From: Xiphophorus maculatus
Lineage: Eukaryota > Chordata > Actinopteri > Cyprinodontiformes > Poeciliidae
DNA length: 64,000 nt
NCBI RefSeq assembly: GCF_002775205.1
Contig: NC_036451.1
Location: forward strand, 22,680,351-22,744,350
Reading direction: 5' to 3'
This document shows, in pieces, positions 1-10,800 of this stretch (the stretch's first letter is position 1; each line of letters begins with the position of its first letter). The position numbers and the translations under genes were made by a program. The notes beneath the pieces were generated by a model. The model was given only the letters and a program-made list of their open reading frames with translations. It did not search any database and was not told where the DNA came from.

Positions 1-232
1 GCTAATCGTATAGTAGGTATTTTACATGTGTAGTGTAGCCTAGAAATTATAACGTATCTGGGCTTCGATGTGTTGGTATTGGTGGCCCCAAATTAAAATC
101 TGCAAAGGGCCCAAAAAAGGCCTGTGCAGGCCCTGGTTATCACATTAAAACCTCTTAAGTAGATGACGCTAAAGATTCTTTGCTCTGACGCGACATGATT
201 TTTATTGACTTCCTCCCTGTCGTCTCCGTCAG

Positions 233-525
233 AGGCCATGTCCAGCGCTGCCCTCTACAACTGCCTGTATCTGGAGATCTCCGCCTCCCTGGACCACCGC
301 ACGCCGGAGCTCCTGGAGTCCGCCGTGCGGCTAGCCAGAGGTCAGCCGCCGTGGCCCCCGGGATCCAGCGCGGAGGACATGTGCGGGGGAGGTCAGCGAG
401 AGAGCATCACCTCGCGCGCTAAACGCTTCCTCACCGGCCTGATGCCGCGGTACCCGCGCGAGAGGGAAGTGGGCAAGTTCCTGAGACAGAAGTCCCGCTC
501 GTGCCACGACCTGGGGGCGCTGTGA
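233..525 (+). CDS. RGK-family small GTPase, REM2-like, last exon only
   Basis: This is the C-terminal exon of a Rad/Gem/Kir (RGK) GTPase; the G domain lies off the left edge. A splice acceptor (CCGTCAG) ends at 232 and the frame enters with two bases of a split codon. The first residues, LYLEISASLDHRTPELLESA, align with the end of the RGK G domain (CKFIETSA..H...ELFE in mammals). The tail then reads RESITSRAKRFL and ends KSRSCHDLGAL, the RGK-specific C-terminal signature (SCHDLSVL in mammals). Family members inhibit voltage-gated calcium channels and bind calmodulin/14-3-3 and the plasma membrane through this tail; there is no CAAX box. The RES-T--AKRFL spacing is closest to what I remember of REM2, but GEM, RRAD or REM1 cannot be excluded from one exon. 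The stop is TGA at 523-525. Confidence 0.8.
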
Positions 526-878
526 TGGCACGCGGCGAGGAGTTTTAATAGCTTAGCAGAAACAACTCAAATTGATGTAGTAAAGCAGCAGAATGGAGGA
601 GGGAGGGAGTGACGTGGCACTTAGTGGACAAAGATGTAGGATGTGAATGACAGATGGGGGGTGAGGGGCCCGTGTGCGAATTTACCGGAGAAACGACAGG
701 AAGGTATCGCAGTATGGTGTGAAGGATCATCCGGCGCACAGGAGAAGACGGGAAGAAAAGCTAGCTATCATGTCGAATGGCGAATTTTTGTACACAAGCT
801 TAAAGAAAAACAAGAAAAAAAATACTGTTGTAAATAAGCTGTAGATGTGATACCCAACTGCCACAGCTTTAAAAGCGA

Positions 879-884
879 AATAAA
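879..884 (+). terminator. Candidate polyadenylation signal of the RGK GTPase
   Basis: AATAAA lies about 354 bases after the stop and is followed by a T-rich stretch. It is the first canonical hexamer downstream of the stop on this strand. Confidence 0.5.
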
Positions 885-3136
885 TTGCTTTTTTTTTTGA
901 GTCTTCAGACGGCTGTTTCACGTTGGCCTCGAGTTTTTATTTATTTATTTTTTATTTTTTTGTTATCACCTTCAGCGGATGGGAAGTAATCAAAGTAGAG
1001 GAAAGAAACACACAGCATAAAGGCATCTCTGCAGATATCCATAACCTTTCACCGGGTAAGACCTCGTGTTGCGCTCATTTCTTTTAAGCTGTAATTGCAT
1101 CCGTGACGACGGCGGAGGAGCCACGAAGGGCAGCGAGGACAGACAGGAAATAAAGAGATCCACAGAGCAACAGCCAGGCAGGAGATGCAAAAGAAAAGCA
1201 GATTATTGTATATAGACCGACTGTTGCCATGTTACTGTTGTCTAGGAAACCTGGAGTCACAGAGACTTGGACATTATGTCCACTCTAGCTCTTTGGATTT
1301 GTCTCAGCTCTTTGGTTAGGGAACAAGGGGGTTGGTTGTTGGTGACTGCGTTGTATTTTCAGAGTTTAAATACTTAAATATATATATATATATTTAAATG
1401 AAGATCTTTCTTCTTCATTCTTCATGGACTCATCTGCACACTCTGCCCACAGTACTTCTGTCCTCCCACGGCCACCCACGCATGCAAAGATCCTGGATCA
1501 TTATACTTTTCTCTTCTTTTTTTTTTATCAAGAAGAAAAGGTGAGATATCATAGAAGAAGAAGAAAGAAACAGAAAATGGTGGCATAGTAGTCATGAGTC
1601 ATTCTCTTGGCTACAAACTACTGGAATGAAGTGAAAGGTTAAGATTTTGCACAGGAAAGGATGAGCCTCAGGCGCCCTCTGGCGGTTCATCTGGAGTCCT
1701 GCAAGCACAGGAGATGGCGATCTGGCGGGGTGTTTTTCTGATATATATTTTTTTAGCAGCAGCAGCAGTGATACTCAGAGCAAACCAGGTGTCATGCAGA
1801 TGGTGTTGTGGGAGTTTTACGAGCAGTGAGGTGGAAAAACATTTGTCAACCGTGTGTTGTTTTTTTTTAAAAGCAATTTATAGAAAGCACAGCAACAAAT
1901 TACACAGCAGATATGAGAAGCTGGGAGGTCAACTATCAAAAACGGGCATTTGTCTGAGTGAAGAGTGTATAAAATTAGTCTTAAGATTTATTTTTCTTAC
2001 TATGTGATTACAGTGCAGAATTGTGCTGTTGAAATGTAAGTGTGCTTTACGTGACAGCCCGACACGAGTTAGCGCGGAAAAGGACAGTTTTATAAAACAA
2101 ATACCTCAAACATAAACAGTGTTGCATGCATTTATATTCATATCCCTTTGCCTCTGAACTCTCCTAATGAAAACCACCTGATTAGTAAATAAATAGTAAT
2201 TTAATCTTATAGCATTTGGGCAGGTTAAACTCTAAAATAATATCCCAAGCTTTGGACATCTTATGGGTGTAGCTTATATTTCCACAATTGGAAATTGTAT
2301 AAATACAAAGATGGAGGGAACCTGGGCTGGGCTTCAGAAAGGGCTTACAGGGGCAGGAGCCCATGGCTGCAAGGTTTGGGGGTGGCCAAGGATTTAGAGT
2401 ATTTTTGCAATGAATGCATCTTTTACATTGTACATTATATAAAGCTCGTAGGCCCGTACGAATTGTGTTTTTACAACACTGAAACATTTGAAAGTTCTGA
2501 ACCTGTAATGCATCTTTTTGGAACCGACACTGAGCCATCTTACGCAGGACATCTTGAACCTGCTGATGTGTAGGCCTGAAGTGACTGAAATCGGATTTTT
2601 ATTTATTTTTTTGCCCTTATTCGACCAATATCTGATTTGTTTACGACAGTCTGAACAACACAGCTCAGACTTTTCCAAAGTGACCAGGCGACTTTAATAT
2701 ACATGAAAACCACGTGGAATTTATAAAATACGGTCGGTGAGCATCAGACAGGAATGACAGACGCCAGTAAAAAGAATTGAAAACCCAAAGTTTCCCCCAG
2801 AAAACCTGCTAAGCCCGGTGGTTGGGCGCTAGGGCAGTCATTCATCCAGCGGCCCCTCGTGTTTTTGAGTTAAAAAAATGTTTAAAGTCGATAGGAAATT
2901 TGAAAATATCACTTGATAATCATGTATTATTGAAAGATTGGACGATTAACACCTGAACACCAACTATAAAGTCTTAAGAGACGCAAATATTTTAAAAAGA
3001 CTTAAATAAGCAACACTTAGCCTGGTGGCCCACCAGGCTTATAATACACTGGGGGAAACCCTGAAAACTTTATAATGCTGCATTTTACTTTCTGCTGATG
3101 AAGATGATGGATTAAACAGACAAAATAAATGGGCAT
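885..3136. other. Intergenic region between the RGK gene and paics
   Basis: I see no supportable gene here. The sequence is AT-rich with short low-complexity runs, for example (TA)n near 1379-1394 and an AAGAAG-rich run near 1550. The open frames of 60-118 codons lack splice context and recognisable motifs. Confidence 0.5.
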
Positions 3137-3142
3137 TTTATT
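3137..3142 (-). terminator. Candidate polyadenylation signal of paics
   Basis: AATAAA on the minus strand (TTTATT on plus) lies about 92 bases after the paics stop codon. Confidence 0.6.
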
Positions 3143-3233
3143 CATTCTTGTTTTAATGGAATGATTCAGGAAGATCTACAGTTAAAGGACAAAGGCATGA
3201 TATGGGTTTAGGGCACAAGTCGGTCTAAGCTAC

Positions 3234-6200
3234 TTAGAGGCTACAAGCTTGTAGTTTTTGGTCAGCAAGCTTCAGAGACACCCATGTGTTGAGCATGGAG
3301 GCCCTGATCTTGCACCACACCAGGTGGTTGCTCAAGCCGATGATCTGCGCCGCAAACTGAGCCGCGGCATCAGGAGCGAGGATCGTGGAGCAGCCCAGGC
3401 CTGTGGAGGACACGGAAGACAAGAAAGCTTTAGCGGCTGTGACGGATCAACCCGCCTCCCATTAATGGAACAGCAAACAGGACGCCGAGCGCTCTGCTCA
3501 CCACTCGGCAAACGGAGGGATGACCAAACGTCTTGCGCTCCCCAGTCTGGAGTGAGAGGGGGGCAGTTGATGACGGGATAAGCGGTGTTTCCAGACATCA
3601 CCGGCCCCAGGCCGTTACTCCTGCCAGCTACAGCCACGAATATGGTAGGAACTCCGTCACCTAGGGGTGAAAAAAAAAACCCACACATAAGAGATGAGGG
3701 ATGGGGCAAAAACACCACTCAGTTAGCCCTCTCATCTTAAGAAATGCATACCTTCATATTCTGCTTTAATACGGAGGGTTTCATCTGGGCCTTTGTGAGC
3801 AGAGGTGACCCTCAAGATGCAGGGGAGTCCGTAGGAGGTGCAGGCCTTCTTGATTTTTTCACAGTGAGCCATGTCAGAGGTGGAGCCCATCAGAACAACC
3901 ACCCGGCCGCTGGCTTGGGGCTCCAGGAGGAGCTACCGATAACACAGGGATCAATACCCACAATGAGCACACTGCAGGAGTTAATGTTGAAGGAGAACAC
4001 CAACTAGTGGTGCAGAATACTGTAAAAATTGTCCAAGGGTGGATACAAGAACAGCAATCTGTATGCTCATCCTTCTGGTGGTATGTTTTCTCATATTTCC
4101 CCAATAACCTTTTGAATTTCAGAATGACAGACAGTTTTTGAAATGGCCACCATTTGACTCTTAAACCAATTATTGCCATAAACTGTTCCCTATTTTTATG
4201 ACTTGGATGTCAGTGGCTAGCTGTGCCCACCACTGACAATAACCATTGTCAGTTTTAGTGAAAATATACATGCTCCACTATAACCATTTTGAAAAATGTC
4301 CACCGGGAAAAGAAAAAAAAAGAAAAGAGTTCATTTGTATTGCTCAAAATATGTAGGCTATGATTTGACACTAAACACCTAGTTGGAAATTTTAGTGTAA
4401 ACATCATTTCCCATGATGACAATGGTGGCCATCTTGAAAAAAATCAAAACATTATCAGTAAATATGATTTGTGGGTCCAATTATGTACAATTTGCCACCA
4501 AAATTATTCATCTGCTCAGGGACCATCTTGGAAAATTGCCACCATCTTAAATTTTTTCAGTGGCTAGCATGTGAACATTTTTGCCGAAATATTCAACTAT
4601 CTGCTGCACTAAACCAAAGCATTCCTCAGGTACTGATATCAAGTAAATCCTACCTGGACCCTTTCAGAAACCCACTCAAAGTTCCTCTTCACCATCTGCA
4701 TCGCTTCTGGTGTAACTTCTTTCAGGTCTCGATACACCTAGGAGGAAAAACCCAAAAACATTTTAGCCTTTACAGTTCCCTGAAAGTACATCATCATACA
4801 ATAAAGATGATTATAATTTCTGACCTGCTTGTCTTTCTGCTGGCTCCGATCCCCAGCCGGCCAGAGCCTCCACGAGTCGTTGTCGATGACGTCAGCGAGA
4901 ACAACCTCCCGCGTTTTAACATTCACACCGAACTCAATCTACAAAGATTTAAATGGGAAAATAAAATAAGTTCTGTTGTTGGGCAGAGTAAATAACCAGC
5001 AGGGGCGACTACCTGCCTTCATGTCCACCAGCGTGCAGTTCTGAGTAGCCCAAGCCTTCTCTAGAATCTCAAAGATGGCCACTGTGCTGCGGTTCATGAT
5101 GTCCACCTCACACTGACCAACGGTGAGCCCAGCCAGGCTGAACTTGGCCGCCAGCACCTGCTCCTCGGACCACTGAGGATCGTTGTTGGCGTCGTCCTAA
5201 AGAGAACGACAGTCATTCAGCTCCCGCCCATTTACGGACGGCCGATTTCAATCATCGTGAGCCTTCGCGCTTACTTTGAAGAACATCTCCATCTTCAGTG
5301 GGGTGAAGCGGTAACCCTCTTTGACTCCCGGGTTTCTCTTCAAAAAGGACCCAGTCGCCACTCTGCGACACACCCACTCAATGGGAATCATCTCACAGTG
5401 GGCAGCGGTGAACGCCGTCTCTGAATGTTGCTGCACAAAGGCAGTCTTAATGCCTGCAAAACAAGACAAGGTGTTAAGACTCGAGCCTAATTCCAGCCTT
5501 GGACTTTAGAAATGCATTCCAGGTTTTTGAAGGGGTGCCAGACATTTTTTTAATGTCCAAATTCAACCCTTTTTCAAACTCGGAAACAGCCGTCCATTCT
5601 TGAGCGTATTTTTCAAATTTAGCACAAGTGTGACAGTACTAAACAGAAGAGAATATTCACGTTTGTATTGCCTTCAACGCACAAAACTTGGATACATCAG
5701 TAGCTATACGAGCAAACAAATGTGTAAAGTGATGGAAGGGCATGTCAAATGAACGGCTGTACAAATGGTTCGCTCCAAATGGCCATCCCAAATCTGTTAT
5801 TTAGATGGATGGAAGGATGGGCAAAAACAAAGGGATGAGTGGCTTGGTTAGGGCAGATCTAATTTGCCACTCATCCCTTATAAAATACACCAATAAACTC
5901 CCAGCCTTTCCAGAGTAGTTAACAAAAGACGATAAAATAAAATGGCTCAATCGTCATTTCAAGAACTGAATGGCTGATTGTTCAAACAGAGAGAACTTCA
6001 AAAAGCCGTCAGCAGTGTGAAGACAGGCCCCATCCCTCAATGTAATTCTGCTTAATTAGAACGTGACCGGCCAAGTTCTGGTGAATTATGAGAAGGAAGT
6101 CACAAGACGGACCCGGGCTGCCACTTGATTTACACACACCAGACTGAAGAGGCACATGGCAGAAAATCAGCCAGTTACTTCTGCATAAAGGCAGAGAAAA

Positions 6201-7229
6201 CGAGCGATTTGGAGATAAATTCATTCATAGGTGTACCTTGTCTTTACAGATAGCAAACACCTGACCTCAGGTGTAAGGTGTCCTTAGTGGTCACCTTACT
6301 GATCTCTGGCCTTTCCAATCAGGATCACACCAGCATTCATGTCAACCATTAGTACTCAGCTGCTAATAAGACTAAGGTTATCGCAATAAGCAATAAATCG
6401 CTTGAAAAATTGAAACAATATCAATAATTTTCCATTTGCATGACTTGTCGTTTCTTTAGTCCAGTGCATTGGTCTCAACCAGCCCTTTTTTTGAATAAGA
6501 CAGTTTAGTCTACAGAAACTTCATAATTCATTTTATTTATTTATTTTAGGTATATAAAATGTCTTCAAGTTCTATTGCTAAATGTTCATTATAGTTTTAT
6601 TGATTTTGGAGAATCTGCCTTTGCATTCTTATGCCATCACCATTATGTTACCTGAAAATGGTCTCTAAACAACAATATTATCGTGTATTGCAATAAATTA
6701 TGTGACAATTTCTCGTCAAGCTAAATTTGTTATGGCGACGGGTCCTAAATGAGTTAGTTTTCCATAATATTGTCAGAGAGCAGGTGGGAGGAATAATGGG
6801 CATAACCCTAAAATATCTTGAGGAATTTGTGTGAAACTTGCTTGAGGGCAAATGTGACACACCTGCACCAGCTCACGCTGCAACCTGCAGCACCAACACC
6901 TTTGGGTTCACAAACGTCACCAAGTCCTCACCAGATTCCTGGAGAAGTTTGAACACGCAGCAAGTCGTCTTATTGGCGATGGCAGCCTTGCCCTCCATCT
7001 GATCCTTCCTCGCTGCATTCCCAGCGGTGATCTGGTCTTTGGACTGCACCAGAACCAGTCCCGGCTGGTCCACCAGCTCGAAAATCTGCTTCGTCTTCCC
7101 CTCACTCAGTTTCTGGCCGATGTTCAACTCTGAAATCACGCACAACAGCGAGAAGAGAACTCAAGTAGGTTGCGTTTAATTACTTAAGCATGAGTTGATT
7201 TTTCGTGCAGTACCTGTGCTGGAAGCCAT
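3234..7229 (-). CDS. paics: Bifunctional SAICAR synthetase / AIR carboxylase (PAICS), nine exons
   Basis: PAICS catalyses steps 6 and 7 of de novo purine synthesis in the cytosol (purinosome): AIR carboxylation to CAIR, then ATP-dependent joining of aspartate to give SAICAR. Coding exons on the minus strand are 7214-7229, 6932-7129, 5275-5453, 5017-5196, 4825-4938, 4654-4737, 3752-3932, 3502-3660 and 3234-3400. Together they give 425 aa, the same length as human. The SAICAR synthetase part (about residues 1-260) shows [49 protein letters not shown] and [20 protein letters not shown]. The AIR carboxylase part (about 265-425) shows [35 protein letters not shown] and CPPLTPDWG. All introns are GT-AG except the one after 5017, which must use GC (AAG|GCAGGT) because the nearby GT gives a frame with an immediate stop. 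The start ATG (7227-7229) encodes MASST before the split Glu codon. Confidence 0.97.
4100..4600. repeat. Degenerate repeat with recurring GCCACCAT / CCATCTTG words
   Basis: In paics intron 6, words such as GCCACCAT, CCATCTTGGAAAA and their complements recur at irregular spacing (near 4145, 4415, 4493, 4522 and 4540). It looks like a decayed interspersed or satellite-like repeat. I cannot assign a family. Confidence 0.4.
5830..5879. repeat. Perfect 14-bp inverted repeat in paics intron 2
   Basis: AAGGGATGAGTGGC at 5830-5843 is the exact reverse complement of 5866-5879, with a 22-base loop. It would form a stable hairpin in the paics pre-mRNA. No function is known. Confidence 0.7.
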
Positions 7230-7856
7230 CGCGTTGGTCGGTCCCAAACTGTCCTAGAGTACAAACCAAAGAAAGTTGTCAGGGGCAGCAGCAGGGAGGC
7301 GTGGAGGCATGCAGCAGCAGCCTCGGCTTACGTTCACTGACAGCCAATCACAGCCTTCCACAGACTCCCTCAGCCAATCACAGCAGCGTTGTGCAATCAC
7401 ATGGGTTCAGGAAGCTCCAACACATAATTTTAAGGAGAAAAACTTTGGAGTGCCACAATTTTTAAGTTCGATAAGAGAATCGATCTGTCGAAAACCAGAT
7501 CAACACGAGACAGCAGGTCTAGTGACCAAGCGGGATAGTACAAACACCTGTGTTTGTGATCAAATTCCGCTTTATTCATTCATTAAGAGTTAGGACGTCT
7601 TGTTTCTTCAGTGAAAACCGTCTTAACCTTTTTTTTTCCCCTTACCCTTGATTGAATTAGTGTTTCGGGCTCGTGATGGCGAGTTAAAACGGCGTCATCT
7701 GACCTGTTTTTGTTCGCCACGTTGTGTCACACAAAGCACGTGTTCGCTCAACGGTGTACGTGCACGCGCACGCTGCTTCGTTCCGCGGCAATTGGGCACG
7801 AGACCGTCCGTTCGGGCTAACGGGGTAACCGTTGGACTCGCAGCGCCGCGGCCAGC
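7230..7856. promoter_or_regulatory. Shared divergent promoter of paics and ppat
   Basis: The two start codons face away from each other across about 630 bp, so both genes must be transcribed from this region. This head-to-head arrangement is the established one in vertebrates. The ppat-proximal half (about 7640-7856) is CpG-rich and has no obvious TATA box. A perfect CACGTG E-box lies at 7737-7742, the kind bound by MYC/MAX and USF factors. I cannot place either transcription start exactly. Confidence 0.85.
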
Positions 7857-10800
7857 ATGGAGTTTGAGGAGTCCGGTATCGGGGAGGAGTGCGGGGTTTT
7901 CGGCTGCGTGGCCGCCGGAGAGTGGCCCACCCAGCTAGAGGTGGCTCAGGTTCTCACTCTGGGACTGGTGGCGTTACAGCACAGGTAAGCGTCGTGAAGG
8001 TTTGCCTTGAGTAACGACGGATAACTTATAATTTTTTGGCTAATGGCTCTCTCTTGACTGGCTTCTCTCCAGTGTCAAGTTCAGGAGAAAATAATAATAA
8101 TAATAATGCAGGCACGGTTGCCTGAACTCTTTTGTCATGAGCTTGAGTTAACTCAAACCTGTAAACATTTCATACATTTAAAATTTACTATTACTTGCGT
8201 TGGAGTTTCTGTGTGACGTTTTGAGTCCGCTCAATATTTCTAAGTAGAAACTATGCGAAATTTGTGCTGTAAAACATTTAAAGTTACTGCTCGGACTTCT
8301 TTCTATAAAAGCCATTAAAGCCACTTTAGAATAGAATAGAATAGAATTCAACTTTATTGTCATTGCACTGTCACTAGTACAAGCAACGAGATGTAGTTTG
8401 CATCTATCCAGAAGTGCTCTACGAGATATAAATATTTATTTACAGATGTACAAGACTATGTATGTATGGACTATAAGGGGTTATAGCAAGAGATATAGAC
8501 ATTGTGTATAAATATAAATATGGGAGCTGTATGCACAGATTATACAGAATATACAGATTATACAAGAATGTTAGGGAATGGATTATATATGTATATAATA
8601 CAAGATAAATAATAACCTATATTTAGGTTTTCGCATACAGTACAACATATAAAGTTTTATTTTGCCGTGAATCGCTATTTAAGCAATGTGGAGTCTACCC
8701 TCCCAAAAACAAACTTCCAGGTGCACTTGCCTCTGGTGACATCACATAAGGCAACTGATCAGTGTTGAGCACATCTTTTCCATTTTTCTCATGTTTTTTT
8801 TTTACGGTAATCTTCACATTTATCAATTTGAAATTTATTCTACAAAAGAGTTTCCTAATTTCATGCAACAAGGTCAACATGTGTGATGTAATTCACACAA
8901 AGAAAGAAAACTGCAGGATTGGCAGGGTTTGTCTATGTTTGATAAATTAATTGATGAAATTCAGTTTTTTAAAAAAAAATGTCATAAGTTCATTTCTAAC
9001 AAGTTTCTAAGTACATCTTGGCCACTTGGTTTGGTTTAATTTCAAAAAGAAGAGAAAATAAAAATTAGCTCATGATTAACACATAAAATGTTAAAGAAAT
9101 TGTAATGACTTTTTTATTTATTTATTATACCTAAGTGACATATAACCCTTTTATGTGACAGAAACAGAAAGCCAAGGTGTGCTATGTATTGGATAAAAAA
9201 ACTCTGCTTCATAGTAAGTTTGACTTGCTGCCATTAAATTATCAGCCTGTAACGCTTGAGAAGTTGTTTTTTTTTGTGTTTTTTTACTGTAGGTGACACT
9301 GGTTTCTAACAATTACCTGTGTTTTCGGGGGTGGATTAGAGTGGGCCATGGAGCACACGGATTTGATCTTTATTATGGGAACATGCTCCTGCTCCTCTTT
9401 GCACTGTGCCTCCACCTGAGCACGGCCTGCATTCAGTAGTTTCGCTGGTTTCTGGTATGTGGAGTCTGAAAGTAAAAACATCGGCATGCTGTGATGTCAT
9501 TACTGTCCTTCAAACATAGTTTGCGTCACAGTCGACCTAATCTGGCATTGTGCGTGTCTTTTATTAGTTGTTGTTTTTTCTTTGTTGCTACAATTATATC
9601 CTCATCTTATCAGCCTCTAGCAAATCGCGGGACAGAGCCCTCGCTCATTTCGAGACATCATGGGACATGCTCAGTGATGAGAGAAAGGAGGGATTTTTAC
9701 AGACCTTGATCCACAGCTTTTCTCTTCGTTCCTCTGTTTGCTGGAAAGTTGACGTCTTTTCCCACCAGACTCTCAGAGGGGCCTGCAAACACCATGTAGC
9801 AAAAAACAGTGAGGAAGTAAACTCGACAGCTTAATCTTTTTTTTAACCTAGTTTGTTTTCATGCTTTTCAGGATATTGATACTGTGAATGTTTAAGTATG
9901 TTTGGACTACTACCTCATGCTAACATTAGCTTTATACTCAAAGTGAGCATTTTCGCTAACCTTACGATAATGAAGGTAGTAAGTTGTTAATATTAGTAAA
10001 TGGTGATGATAGAAGAGTTTAAGTTAATATTAGCATTTTTGCACATTTTAGCTTTTACACTACTGTTACTCAATTGAATATGTTACTGTAGGTTAATATG
10101 CTAGGAAAAGTCCTAATAACATTAACATTTTAGCTCATTTTGATATAAAAGCTAAACTATATGTAGTGAATGGAGTAAATCAGTGTCAGTCAGCATGCTA
10201 TTGATACCCCAAATGCTATTGACTACATTTCAGCTAAGCTTAGCATTGTAGCTTACTTTAGCATGTGCACTGTTGTCTGCATTGTACATGGATAACATCA
10301 CCGGTGGTCAACATGCTAGTTTAGGGAATACTTTAGTTAACCTTAGCATTTTAGCTAATTCTGTACATTTTCATGACATTTAACAAAGACAAACTGTTTG
10401 TTGTTTTAAACTTTTTAAGGCTTGAGTGATTAAACCCACTGAACCTAATTCTTCTTTACAATCTCAGATTCGGTTCACTTTGACAGGCCCCGTTTACATT
10501 TCTTCAGAAATTGTTTGGACTTTTACTTTGTAGACAAAAGTCCAAACCCTACGATCCTATTTTAAGGGTCAGTGTGTAGAACGCATTACTTTATTAAAGC
10601 AATGCAGTACTGACATTTTATTCTAAAACAGATAAAGATATTGAGGGTAAAGCGCTGCCTCGTGTTTATGGTTGGTTTAAGTTCCTTTTTCTTGTTTAGC
10701 TAAAGAACTAAAGGTCTGTTAATAGTATTTAGACAAATTATGACCAGCTCACTCTTTGGGTTGTGATGTTGATCCGACTGATGCTCCCTGATTTCTCGCA

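Noticed and set aside
5012-5016. Use of the GT donor four bases downstream in paics
   Set aside because: It would add GCAG and read Asp then a stop at once, losing the conserved IEFGV.
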